Assembly (NCBI GenBank): GCA_050943615.1
Contig: JBMNPN010000014.1
Coordinates: 1 to 37,043 of the forward strand
DNA length: 37,043 nucleotides
Origin: CACZQA01 sp050943615
GTDB lineage: Bacteria > Actinomycetota > Coriobacteriia > Coriobacteriales > QAMH01
Reading direction: 5' to 3'
The position numbers were made by a program, and so were the translations under genes. The notes beneath the pieces were generated by a model, which was not told the origin of the DNA, made no database searches, and saw only the letters and a list, made by a program, of their open reading frames with translations. The number at the start of each line of letters is the position of its first letter. Position 1 is the first letter of the stretch. Shown piece after piece: positions 16,446 through 24,080 of this stretch.

Positions 16446-16754
16446 TTATCCGAACCGATATTGAATGCCCATCGTGGGCTGGGGATTCTCCCATTTCGAG
16501 ACGATGGTGCCCTCACATGCAATGCGGCAGGTGCCACATTCGAGACAACCAGCATAATCGAATGTACGGTTGCCCTCCGAATCCTGCTTGTACAAAGCTG
16601 CCGGACAAACGCGGACCAGCTTCTCGAACTCGGTAGAATCCAGCTTCGAAAGGTCCTCGTCAGCAAGCTCGATATGAGCCGAGCTCTCATCGACGTTGTA
16701 CTTGTTGACGCCGATGAGCTCCTCCACATTGACGGTGATCTCGGGAATGCTCAT
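16446..16754 (-). CDS. fixX: FixX-like ferredoxin
   Basis: A 102-residue ferredoxin-like protein of the FixX/CaiX group, the iron-sulfur subunit that works with FixC/ETF-quinone oxidoreductase. The cluster motif is CLECGTCRIAC (Cys70/73/76/80) with an additional Cys50 in VRVCPAALY, and C-terminal WENPQPTMGIQYRFG, as in the family. Its ATG overlaps the stop of the FixC-like gene by four bases. Last structural gene of the operon. Likely relays single electrons between the FAD of FixC and the quinone pool or another carrier. Confidence 0.92.
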   Translation of the reverse strand: MSIPEITVNVEELIGVNKYNVDESSAHIELADEDLSKLDSTEFEKLVRVCPAALYKQDSEGNRTFDYAGCLECGTCRIACEGTIVSKWENPQPTMGIQYRFG

Positions 16755-18061
16755 AGCGCCTTCAGAGCTCCTCTCACCTCATTGAAAAGCGAGAACATGC
16801 CGCGCTCTTTGATGATCGGCTTTATGCGCTGCTTGAGATGGGCCTGCGGGACACCGTCCACCACGAACATGGAGTTGAACACCTCGGTTGCCATCTGAGG
16901 GTAATCGTCGAACAGACGGTTCCAGCCCTCCATGGTCGAAGGCCAGTTCGAGAACGTCTGCAAGTCCTTGACGACAAAGCTCCGCTCGAGCGCCGTGCGA
17001 TAACCGGAAAGCCCCGTCTTGGAGACATCGCCTGCATCAATGGCAGCACAAGCGGCCTCGGCTGCCATCTGCCCACTTGCAATGGCAAGGTCCATGCCGC
17101 GCACCTGATATCCAAGGTTCATGCAGAGCATGGCGGCGTCGCCGGCGAGCAGACAACCGTCATAGACATATTCGGGCATCATGTTGTACCCGCCCTCGGA
17201 GACCATATGCCCGGAGTGCTCGACCATCTTTGCATCTCGGATGATCGGGGCGATTGCCGGGTGATGTTTGAAATCATCGAGTGCCTGGTAGATGGTCGTG
17301 TCCGAAGTGCTCATTTCCTTGATGGTGGCCACCAGGCCGAGCGATATGGAATCTCGATTGGTGTATAGGAATCCTCCACCCGGCTGCCCGTGGGTGCAAT
17401 CTCCCACGAAGAGCATTGCCGCACCCTCTCCGGCAGGGCACAGGAACCGGTCTTCGATTTTGTCAGATGCAAGCTCGAAGACCTCTTTGATGCCAACCGC
17501 CATCTCATTGGGCTTGGGACGCGGGGCTCCCAGACAGCGCTCAGCCAGCAGGCTGTTGACGCCCTCCGCGACGATGGTCACCTGCGCGGTAATCTCATCT
17601 TCACCTGCCTTGATGCCAATCACCGTGCCCGTATCGTCTTTGATGAGCTCTTCGACCGGGATGCCGCAGATAATCTCGCAGCCCGCCTTTTCGCAGAGCT
17701 CGGCGAACCATTGGTCAAAGGGTCCTCTCAACACGCTGTACGAATCGCATCGCTCCTCCCCCAGATCATCCGAGGTAAAGTCGACCGTAGTCATCGCCTC
17801 GGTATCCACTATCGCGATGCGCTCATGTGTGATCTTTCGCTCGAAGGGGATGTCTTCCCAGGAGACGTCTGGGCCGTAGGTCGCAAGCATCTTTCTGAGC
17901 GAATGGGTATAGAGTCTGCCACCGGTCATGTTCTTAGACCCGGCGTACTCTCCCCGTTCGACGATGAGCACGCTCTTTCCCTGCTTGGCGGCCACATAGG
18001 CGGCAGCTGCTCCGGCACAGCCGCAGCCCACCACTATCACGTCAAAATCGCGTTCTTCCAT
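16751..18061 (-). CDS. fixC: FixC-like FAD-dependent ETF:quinone oxidoreductase
   Basis: A 436-residue flavoprotein of the FixC/CaiC-operon FixC/ETF-QO family. The N-terminal Rossmann motif is VIVVGCGCAGAAAAYVAAKQ (~8-27) with the ERGEYAGSKNMTGGRLY continuation. A second FAD-contacting motif, LLAGDAAML, appears near residue 305. It likely docks at the inner membrane face, taking electrons from or giving them to EtfAB, and works with the FixX-like ferredoxin encoded next to it. AAAGAGGAAAC precedes the ATG at 18061. It lies 73 bases after the second acyl-CoA dehydrogenase gene. Whether it reduces or oxidises menaquinone, or takes part in electron bifurcation as in true FixABCX, cannot be decided from sequence. 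Confidence 0.92.
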   Translation of the reverse strand: MEERDFDVIVVGCGCAGAAAAYVAAKQGKSVLIVERGEYAGSKNMTGGRLYTHSLRKMLATYGPDVSWEDIPFERKITHERIAIVDTEAMTTVDFTSDDLGEERCDSYSVLRGPFDQWFAELCEKAGCEIICGIPVEELIKDDTGTVIGIKAGEDEITAQVTIVAEGVNSLLAERCLGAPRPKPNEMAVGIKEVFELASDKIEDRFLCPAGEGAAMLFVGDCTHGQPGGGFLYTNRDSISLGLVATIKEMSTSDTTIYQALDDFKHHPAIAPIIRDAKMVEHSGHMVSEGGYNMMPEYVYDGCLLAGDAAMLCMNLGYQVRGMDLAIASGQMAAEAACAAIDAGDVSKTGLSGYRTALERSFVVKDLQTFSNWPSTMEGWNRLFDDYPQMATEVFNSMFVVDGVPQAHLKQRIKPIIKERGMFSLFNEVRGALKAL

Positions 18062-18134
18062 GTAAGTTTCCTCTTTGGATGCAAACGCCTGTGCGACCGA
18101 TAAGGTATCGACCGCACAGACTCTGAAGCGTTTG

Positions 18135-19301
18135 TTACTTCGAGACCGGGTCGTTCAGCCAGGAATCCTGCGGCATGCCGTCCAGACCGGCGATGAGGTC
18201 GCGGTGGAAGTCGTTCGGGCACTCCCCCGCGTATCCCGCCACGGCAAAGCTGTACAGCTCGTAGACGCCCGAGCCCGGGCCCATGCCATACCCACCGAGA
18301 AGCCCGCAGCATTCCTTGGTCACCTCGCAGCAGCCTTCTGCTGCCGCGATCTTGGCGACGGAATGCAGGCGCTTGTCGGGCGTTCCGTTATCCCACAGCT
18401 CTGCAGCCGCGTAGTACGTGGCGCGCGTCTGCTGGGTCCTGACCTCGCAGTTCACGATGCGGTGGGCAGCAGCCTGCAGCTTTGCGATCGGCCGGCCGTT
18501 GCGCGTGCGGTTCTTGATGTACTCCTTGGCAATTTCTGTCGCGTTGATCGCCATGGCGTTCATAATCGCCGCGAAATCCAGATACCCCAGGGCAAGCCAC
18601 GGGGCATTGCCGTAGTCTGCTGCCGGGAAGAGATTCTCCTTGGGAACGCGGACGTCGTTGAAGTAGATCGTGCCGGTGTTGCCGCCGGTCTTTCCGGCGA
18701 ACTCGAGCTCGCCCATCTCCAGACCAGGTGTCCCGTCCTCGACGATGGCAAACGTCATCGGGTAGCCGCGCTGATAGTCGCTGACAGCGATGATATAGAC
18801 ATCGGCGCCCTGGCTGTTGGTGCAGAAGTTCTTGGTTCCGTTGATGATGATGTCATCGCCGTCTTCCTCGTAGCGAATGGTCCACTCGGGGAAGTTCATC
18901 GAGCCCGCAGGGTCGCTGATGGCAGATGCGATAAGGGTCTCGCCCTTTGCCGCCGGGATACCGTATTTTTCCTTCTGGAAGTCTGTGCCGTTGAACTCGA
19001 GGGCGCGCAGTCCCAGATTGTGGCCATCGAGGTTGATTGCGAGACATCCCGATGCCGCAAGTTCCTCTTCCACAATCAGGTCCTGCTTGATGCCCATGCC
19101 CAGGCCGCCCATGGACTCGGGAGTCGACACGCCGACAAATCCGAGCTCACCCAAACGGTGCCACAGGCCAAGGCCCAGGTCCCAGGGCTCGGAGCCATGC
19201 TCCTTCTGCTGGGCCGCCATGGCGGGCAGAGCCTCCTTTTGCACGAATTCCCGAACAGATGCGCGGAGCAATTCGTCTTCCTCTGAAAACACCAACGACA
19301 T
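18135..19301 (-). CDS. Acyl-CoA dehydrogenase, second paralogue of the operon
   Basis: A 388-residue acyl-CoA dehydrogenase. Family features: N-terminal helical bundle with PESMGGLGMGIKQD, the FAD-contacting IASAISDPAGSMN region in place of the usual (S/T)EP, and the C-terminal helical domain ending ECCGLLGGYGMGPGSG. The catalytic loop, normally YEGTxxxxR, reads AGECPNDFHRDLI. The Glu aligns with the catalytic base, but the Gly-Thr after it is replaced by Cys-Pro, so substrate or direction may differ. A strong TTAGGAGGAA site precedes the ATG. The 107-base gap upstream can form CCTGCG/CGCAGG stems (19356-19381), perhaps tuning its level relative to EtfAB. Likely electron partner: the EtfAB pair encoded just upstream. 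Confidence 0.93.
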   Translation of the reverse strand: MSLVFSEEDELLRASVREFVQKEALPAMAAQQKEHGSEPWDLGLGLWHRLGELGFVGVSTPESMGGLGMGIKQDLIVEEELAASGCLAINLDGHNLGLRALEFNGTDFQKEKYGIPAAKGETLIASAISDPAGSMNFPEWTIRYEEDGDDIIINGTKNFCTNSQGADVYIIAVSDYQRGYPMTFAIVEDGTPGLEMGELEFAGKTGGNTGTIYFNDVRVPKENLFPAADYGNAPWLALGYLDFAAIMNAMAINATEIAKEYIKNRTRNGRPIAKLQAAAHRIVNCEVRTQQTRATYYAAAELWDNGTPDKRLHSVAKIAAAEGCCEVTKECCGLLGGYGMGPGSGVYELYSFAVAGYAGECPNDFHRDLIAGLDGMPQDSWLNDPVSK

Positions 19302-19408
19302 GATTTCCTCCTAACATTTGCGCATGCCCCTATTGACATGCTTTATTGACCTGCACCTGCGAGCTGCGTGATAGACGCAGGCACATGAAACCCCGTTTCT
19401 CTAGTTCT

Positions 19409-20302
19409 CTAGGAAAGTGCCTGGATAAGCAGCGGCACGATCTCGTGAAAATCGCCCACGATGCCGTAGTCGCAGGCCTTGAAGATGGGCGCATCGGCAT
19501 TGTTGTTGATCCCCACGATAATCTTGGATCCGCGGATGCCGAACACGTGCTGGACCTGTCCGGCGATGGCGACGGCTACGTAGAGGTCGGGCTGGATGGT
19601 AAGTCCCGAGATGCCGATGTAGTTGTCGAGCCATCCGCGTTCCTCGGCCATTCCGCGCGTGCCGCTGATCTCTGCGTTCAGCGCTTCCGCGAGCTCTTTT
19701 GCCAACGCGAAGTCCTCATCGGTTCGCATGCCCATGCCGATGCCGAGCACGCGCTCGGCCTTCGTGAGGTCGGCACCTTCGCGTTTCTCGGCCTCTGCCG
19801 AGACCACCTCGATGCGCTCATCTGCCTGCGCGACCACATGCTCGACAGTGCACAACCCAGATGCCGGATCGAAGACGCCCGCAGGAACGGTCACGACACA
19901 AGGCCCGGTGACGGTCTCGTCCCTGCTCACGGCACCGCCATAGAGCAAGCGGGTGACCGTTAGAGAGCCGACGCTCCCATCAAGGGAGCTGACACCGCTT
20001 TCGATGGGCCAGTCCAACAAGCCTGCCACCAGGGCGGCCAAGGTCTGGTCGTTGTACCCAGAGGCAGCAAGGAACATGTCAGCGTCTCCAGCTTGGACCA
20101 AGTCGGCGACCTGCTGGGCGACCTGCTCTGCGCACTCGGCGCCATCGATCACGATGACCTTCTGAGCACCGCAATCCTCGAACCCATCGGACCCCGTGTT
20201 CTCAAGCGTCACGCCCACAGCATCAGCGCCTACTGCAGAGGCCGCAGCAGCGCAGTACGCAAGTTGCTCGGGGGTATCCCCATAAACGATTGCCGTGCTC
20301 AT
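19409..20302 (-). CDS. etfA: Electron transfer flavoprotein alpha subunit (EtfA/FixB)
   Basis: A 297-residue EtfA/FixB protein. The C-terminal FAD domain is clear: GLTIQPDLYVAVAIAGQVQH (the P.LY.A..I.G..QH FAD signature), then GINNNADAPIFKACDYGIVG and the IVPLLIQAL end. The central region has the GIGMGMRTDEDF segment at the start of the FAD domain, matching the GRGI. motif of the family. Its start codon overlaps the etfB stop by one base, so the heterodimer is translated in step. Length is close to FixB-type subunits, slightly short for EtfA (~315). Carries electrons between the acyl-CoA dehydrogenases and FixC. Confidence 0.94.
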   Translation of the reverse strand: MSTAIVYGDTPEQLAYCAAAASAVGADAVGVTLENTGSDGFEDCGAQKVIVIDGAECAEQVAQQVADLVQAGDADMFLAASGYNDQTLAALVAGLLDWPIESGVSSLDGSVGSLTVTRLLYGGAVSRDETVTGPCVVTVPAGVFDPASGLCTVEHVVAQADERIEVVSAEAEKREGADLTKAERVLGIGMGMRTDEDFALAKELAEALNAEISGTRGMAEERGWLDNYIGISGLTIQPDLYVAVAIAGQVQHVFGIRGSKIIVGINNNADAPIFKACDYGIVGDFHEIVPLLIQALS

Positions 20303-21066
20303 TACAGCACTCCTTCCTTCTTGAGCGAGTCGACCAAAGCGGCAACGGCCTCTTCCGGCGTGCCCTCCAACATGACGTTCTTGCGCTCCATGACAAAGCC
20401 CTTGGGATCCTCGGCTACCACATTGCCCTCGGGAGATACGCCCAAATCTGCAAGCGAGAAAGTCGACTGCTGCTTTTTCTTGGCTGCCAGGATGTCGCGC
20501 ATACCGGGGGTCTTGGCTTCTGCCAGCTCCGGAAGACCGGCGATGACGCAGGGGGTCTTCACGCGCAGCTGTCTGGTAACCCCATCTGCCTTCTGGGTGA
20601 TGAGCAAGGCATCCCCATCAGGTTCGATGTCCATCGCATTGCCGATGTAAGGCCAGCCGAGAACAGCCGCGACGCGTGCTCCCGTCTGCTTCTGATAGAC
20701 ATCGGAAGACCCATCACCGCAGATAACGCAGACGACATCTCCTTTGTTCTTGATAGCAGCGGCCAGCACCTTGCCAGTCGTCTGGGCGGTCATGGCCTCG
20801 GCATTCGCGTCTTCCACGATGACCGCCTCTACCGGCCCGCGTGACAGCGCATCCTTGATCTGCTGGGAGACACCCTCTGGTGCAAACGTCAGGCACACGT
20901 GGTCGGCACCGAGCTTTCCCGCTAGCTGGTTGCCTGCTTCGATAACGTTCTTCTCGTAATCGCTGATCTTGCGCTGCGCGCGTTGGAACGAAACCGATTG
21001 ATCAGAGCCGATGCTGATATCGTTTTCGTCCACCACGCTCTTGAAACAAGTGATGACACACGACAT
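20302..21066 (-). CDS. etfB: Electron transfer flavoprotein beta subunit (EtfB/FixA)
   Basis: A 254-residue EtfB/FixA protein. Seen: N-terminal CVITCFKSVVDENDI, the central adenine-nucleotide-binding stretch VCVICGDGSSDVYQKQTGAR and the conserved DILAAKKK segment near residue 190 that faces partner dehydrogenases. Whether its nucleotide is AMP (ordinary ETF) or FAD (bifurcating FixA) cannot be settled by eye. Pairing with FixC- and FixX-like genes leans towards the FixABCX or caiTABCDE-associated type. Ribosome site AAAGGAGAGG precedes the ATG. It is 34 bases after the first acyl-CoA dehydrogenase gene. Confidence 0.94.
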   Translation of the reverse strand: MSCVITCFKSVVDENDISIGSDQSVSFQRAQRKISDYEKNVIEAGNQLAGKLGADHVCLTFAPEGVSQQIKDALSRGPVEAVIVEDANAEAMTAQTTGKVLAAAIKNKGDVVCVICGDGSSDVYQKQTGARVAAVLGWPYIGNAMDIEPDGDALLITQKADGVTRQLRVKTPCVIAGLPELAEAKTPGMRDILAAKKKQQSTFSLADLGVSPEGNVVAEDPKGFVMERKNVMLEGTPEEAVAALVDSLKKEGVL

Positions 21067-21100
21067 GTAATACCTCTCCTTTCAGTTGTCGTCTTCGTTG

Positions 21101-22264
21101 CTAAATGAGATTGGGATTGTTGACCAGGACGTCGTAGACGTAGCCCAGGTGCTGCCATGTAGGGCCTTCGCCGATCTGGCAGGCGCGAACATCGCGCCAA
21201 TACCGGTGGATGCCCATATCGTCGATATAGCCATGTCCGCCATGCAGCTGGATGCAAAGGTCGGTGACGCGCTCCGCCATCTCGGGCGGAATGACCTTGC
21301 AAGCGCTGGCAAGGAGCGCCGTCGGCGTGTTGGGAATGGGAATACTGCCCGCATCGACCATGCCGGCTGTCTTGTAGACCAGCGCGCGTGACGTTTCGAT
21401 CTCCATGGCCGCACGTGCAAGATCCTGCTGCACGCTCTGGTTGGAATCGATCTTGCCTGCGGGGCAATCGCGGTTGTGGACGTAATCGAAGGTCTTCTCG
21501 AAGACGCCTGCCGCAGCGCCACAGCACATGGCGCCGATGCCAATGCAGCTTTCGAAGATGGGGATGATCGTCGCCTGCAGTGCGCCGTGGAGCTCGCCGA
21601 GAACCGCACCCGCGGGCAGATGGACGTCCACATAGTTGACAGTGCCGGTATAGGAGCCGTGCCACCCGAGCTTCTTTTCCTTGTTGCCGAACTCGACGCC
21701 GGGAGTGTCCTTGTCGACCAGGAATGCGGTGGGCATCGGATTGTCGTCAACGAGCGCGTAGACGATGTAGACGTCTGCTGCCTCGGAATTCGTGCAGAAG
21801 ATCTTCGTGCCGTTCAAGACCCACTCATTGCCCTGCTTGACGGCTTTGGTCGAGTACGCGAAAAAGAAACCCGCACCCACCGGCTCGGTCATGGAGTACG
21901 CGCCGATGATCTCCCCTTTGGCGGCGCGCGGCAGATACTTCTTTCGCTGCTCTTCAGTGCCGCTCATGAGGATGGGCAAAAAGCACAGTGTAGAAGAGGC
22001 ATCCAGGCAGATTGCCAGAGTTTGCGACTCGCGCGAGATCTCCTCGAGCACAAGCGCGAACTCGGTCAGGCCCAGTCCGCTTCCGCCGTACTCCTCGGGA
22101 AGCACGATACCGGTAAAGCCAAGCTCCCCGCAGCGCTTCATCAGCTCGTAGGGAAATTCGTCGTCCTCATCCATCTTCTGGGCGACGGGGGCAACCTCCT
22201 TTTCCACGAACTCCTTTGCAGCGCTCTGAATGAGCTTTTGGTCTTCTGTGAGAACGTGCAGCAT
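21101..22264 (-). CDS. Acyl-CoA dehydrogenase, first gene of the Etf/Fix operon
   Basis: A 387-residue acyl-CoA dehydrogenase. Seen: LPEEYGGSGLGLTEF (~55-69), the substrate/FAD segment IGAYSMTEPVGAGF with the classic TEP, WVLNGTKIFCTNS, LGWHGSYTGTV in place of MGxRGSxT, and C-terminal QLHGGHGYIDDMGIHRYWRD followed by QIGEGPTWQHL, where Glu aligns with the catalytic base. More canonical than the second dehydrogenase of this operon. Related proteins include CaiA (crotonobetainyl-CoA reduction) and fatty acyl-CoA dehydrogenases. The gene follows a palindrome-rich ~115-base leader and a strong promoter. No CoA-transferase, ligase or hydratase is encoded nearby, so the CoA substrate must be activated elsewhere. 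Confidence 0.94.
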   Translation of the reverse strand: MLHVLTEDQKLIQSAAKEFVEKEVAPVAQKMDEDDEFPYELMKRCGELGFTGIVLPEEYGGSGLGLTEFALVLEEISRESQTLAICLDASSTLCFLPILMSGTEEQRKKYLPRAAKGEIIGAYSMTEPVGAGFFFAYSTKAVKQGNEWVLNGTKIFCTNSEAADVYIVYALVDDNPMPTAFLVDKDTPGVEFGNKEKKLGWHGSYTGTVNYVDVHLPAGAVLGELHGALQATIIPIFESCIGIGAMCCGAAAGVFEKTFDYVHNRDCPAGKIDSNQSVQQDLARAAMEIETSRALVYKTAGMVDAGSIPIPNTPTALLASACKVIPPEMAERVTDLCIQLHGGHGYIDDMGIHRYWRDVRACQIGEGPTWQHLGYVYDVLVNNPNLI

Positions 22265-22282
22265 TCCTACCTACCTTCCCTT

Positions 22283-22371
22283 TATAAAAACCATTTGCTT
22301 TTCAGCCGGTAATTACCGGCGTTACTCCCAAAGCGAAATAACAGGTATGTTTTTATAAATTGGTTTTTATA
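22283..22371 (-). promoter_or_regulatory. Palindromic leader of the acyl-CoA dehydrogenase operon
   Basis: Two nested dyads lie between the promoter and the first start codon. The outer one is TATAAAAACCA (22283-22293) paired with TGGTTTTTATA (22361-22371), perfect over 11 bases. The inner one is the 16-base palindrome GCCGGTAATTACCGGC (22305-22320). They may be operators, for example for the TetR regulator at the other end of the operon, or fold in the mRNA leader. They do not match a riboswitch I know. Confidence 0.6.
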
Positions 22372-22387
22372 GTGTTCCTTATAGTTG

Positions 22388-22416
22388 TATATATAACGAT
22401 AAAGAGGAGGAGTCAA
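22388..22416 (-). promoter_or_regulatory. Sigma-70-type promoter of the acyl-CoA dehydrogenase operon
   Basis: Minus strand: TTGACT -35 (22411-22416), 17-base spacer, TATATA -10 (22388-22393). Transcription would begin near 22381, leaving a leader of about 115 bases that contains the palindromes at 22283-22371. A close match to consensus in spacing and sequence. Confidence 0.7.
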
Positions 22417-22535
22417 GAAGAAACATAAAATTGAGAGAGGAATATGCGCCTCCCGCAAGTGCCTCAAAGTGACAATCAGCACCCAGAAGCCGTAGTAGAA
22501 TCGCGTTGGCCCTTATGCAGATGAAAGAGGGCATC

Positions 22536-23015
22536 ATGGTCGAAATCGTCTCTGCTCAAGACCATCTCGAGCAGTTCACAGCGCTCGTGAAAGAGTACAC
22601 GGAGAGCATCTTGGCGCAGGGCAACGAGGTCGCCGAGGTCCTCGCAAATCAGCACTTGGACGAAGAGCTCGAGGACGTCGAGCGCAAGTACGCTCCCCCA
22701 TCGGGTCGCATGTACTTCGCGTACTGCGATGGAGAGCCCGCCGGATGCGCTGCACTCACTCGAAACGACGACTCCTACTGTGAGCTCAAACGACTCTATG
22801 TCTCACCACGCTTTCGAAATCGTCACATCGCACGCGAGCTCATGGACCACGCTGAAGCCGATGCCCGAGAAATCGGATATAAGTACATGAGGCTCGACAC
22901 GTTCCCGTTCATGTCCGGGGCTCTTCGCCTATACGAAAAACGCGGATTCAAGCGCGTCGAGCGCTATAACGAAAACCCCGCATCATCGGCTGTTTTCATG
23001 GAAAAGCAGTTGTAA
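22536..23015 (+). CDS. GNAT N-acetyltransferase
   Basis: A 159-residue single-domain GNAT. Seen: YFAYCDGEPAGCAALTRND (beta strand 4), CELKRLYVSPRFRNRHIARE, where the acetyl-CoA loop is RFRNRHIA (usually RGxGxA/G, here a looser variant), and the C-terminal MSGALRLYEKRGFKRVERY typical of the family. The start at 22536 has AAAGAGGG close upstream. In-frame ATGs at 22515 and 22521 lack a site. It is divergent from the acyl-CoA dehydrogenase operon. Acceptor unknown. Confidence 0.85.
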   Translation: MVEIVSAQDHLEQFTALVKEYTESILAQGNEVAEVLANQHLDEELEDVERKYAPPSGRMYFAYCDGEPAGCAALTRNDDSYCELKRLYVSPRFRNRHIARELMDHAEADAREIGYKYMRLDTFPFMSGALRLYEKRGFKRVERYNENPASSAVFMEKQL

Positions 23016-23016
23016 G

Positions 23017-23062
23017 CACTGCACCTGTCGAGTTGGCATACGCTCTGGCAGTTCGTGCAGTG
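23017..23062 (+). terminator. Possible hairpin after the GNAT gene
   Basis: CACTGCAC (23017-23024) and GTGCAGTG (23055-23062) are perfect inverted 8-mers right after the stop codon with a 30-base loop. No T-tract follows, so a role as terminator is weakly supported. Confidence 0.25.
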
Positions 23063-23121
23063 GAAGAGCATTGCCGTGGCGATCTAAATCGATATCCAGG
23101 GAAGGCTGTCCGCGATTCGAA

Positions 23122-23865
23122 CTAACTCAGATCTGCCGTGACGGTCTTAGACCAATCGGAGTAGGTAGTAGTATCCCCCGACTCATAGACGGACCTCACG
23201 GAAATGTAGTTCACCACACCATGGATTCCCTCTAACGTCACTTCTCCGGCATGGTCGACGTCAACGACATTGGCGTTGTCAAATGACGCATTGTCAGCGT
23301 AACGCACCTGATAACCTGTCGCCCCAGAAGCAGCAACGATGGTGATCGTGAAATGCGATGTGTCGCGCACCTGGGAGTTGGATGATTCAGTTGATGTAGA
23401 GCTTCCAGTCGACGCAGAGCTGGTTGAAGAGGAGGCAGGAGCAGTGAGCCTCACGGTTTTCGAGCGCTTGGACCACGCCTTCTTCTTTCCGCGGGCCTTG
23501 TGCCATGCGCGCACGCTCACCTTTATCTTTGAGCCAGCTTTCGCGCGCACCTTCTTCAGAGTCACGACTTTCTTCTTGCCGACCTTTGCGGTCCTGGTCT
23601 TCATCCCCTTGGACTGGACGCGCACCACGGCGCCCCAGCACCTCTTCACCTTGACCTTCCCCACCTTGACCTTGACGGTGTAGGCCTGGGCCTTCCCGCC
23701 AACACTCGCATGTACGATGTAGGGACGATGCGGCTGCGACGAAGTCGCGGCATCGGCCTGCGGCGGAACCGCCGAATTCACAAGAACGAGCGCGGCATCA
23801 CATGCCACCGCTACTGCGAATACCTTCAAGCCCAATGGCATTCTAAAAAGCACCGAGTTTGTCAT
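23122..23865 (-). CDS. Secreted basic protein with fibronectin-type-III-like C-terminal domain
   Basis: A 247-residue exported protein. Signal peptide ~1-40: LGLKVFAVAVACDAALVLVNSA, likely cleaved after ADA. Residues ~45-150 are unusually rich in Lys, Arg and Val (KVKVGKVKVKRCW, KKKVVTLKKVRAKAGSKIKV), reading like a beta-rich fibronectin-III-like module with many surface Lys. A Ser/Thr linker (SSSTSSASTGSSTSTESS) at ~155-175 leads to a second module of similar type (GATGYQVRYADNASF, VVNYISVRSVYESG, YSDWSKTV). No LPXTG or anchor is visible. GGGGGAAG precedes the ATG at 23865. Coriobacteria encode many cell-surface proteins with such Lys-rich modules. The role is not known, perhaps binding wall polymers or host glycans. 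Confidence 0.7.
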   Translation of the reverse strand: MTNSVLFRMPLGLKVFAVAVACDAALVLVNSAVPPQADAATSSQPHRPYIVHASVGGKAQAYTVKVKVGKVKVKRCWGAVVRVQSKGMKTRTAKVGKKKVVTLKKVRAKAGSKIKVSVRAWHKARGKKKAWSKRSKTVRLTAPASSSTSSASTGSSTSTESSNSQVRDTSHFTITIVAASGATGYQVRYADNASFDNANVVDVDHAGEVTLEGIHGVVNYISVRSVYESGDTTTYSDWSKTVTADLS

Positions 23866-24080
23866 GGTCTTCCCCCGTCTCTTGTGTGACGCCCCTAAAT
23901 GGAGAAATGCATTTCCTGCGGCAATGATAGCAGCTCGACGTACGTGGACGTTTGCGCAACTCAAGAAACAGTTTTCATCAACAAATTGGGCGAAGGTATT
24001 GTTGGCCACGAACCGTTTGATGTGGCAGGATGCCGATATAATACGACCGCCCGAAGTTCGTAATAGATAGAGAAGGAAAG

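Noticed and set aside
22265..22400. Known riboswitch or T-box in the leader of the acyl-CoA operon
   Set aside because: I see only two simple dyads and no conserved riboswitch core or T-box sequence.
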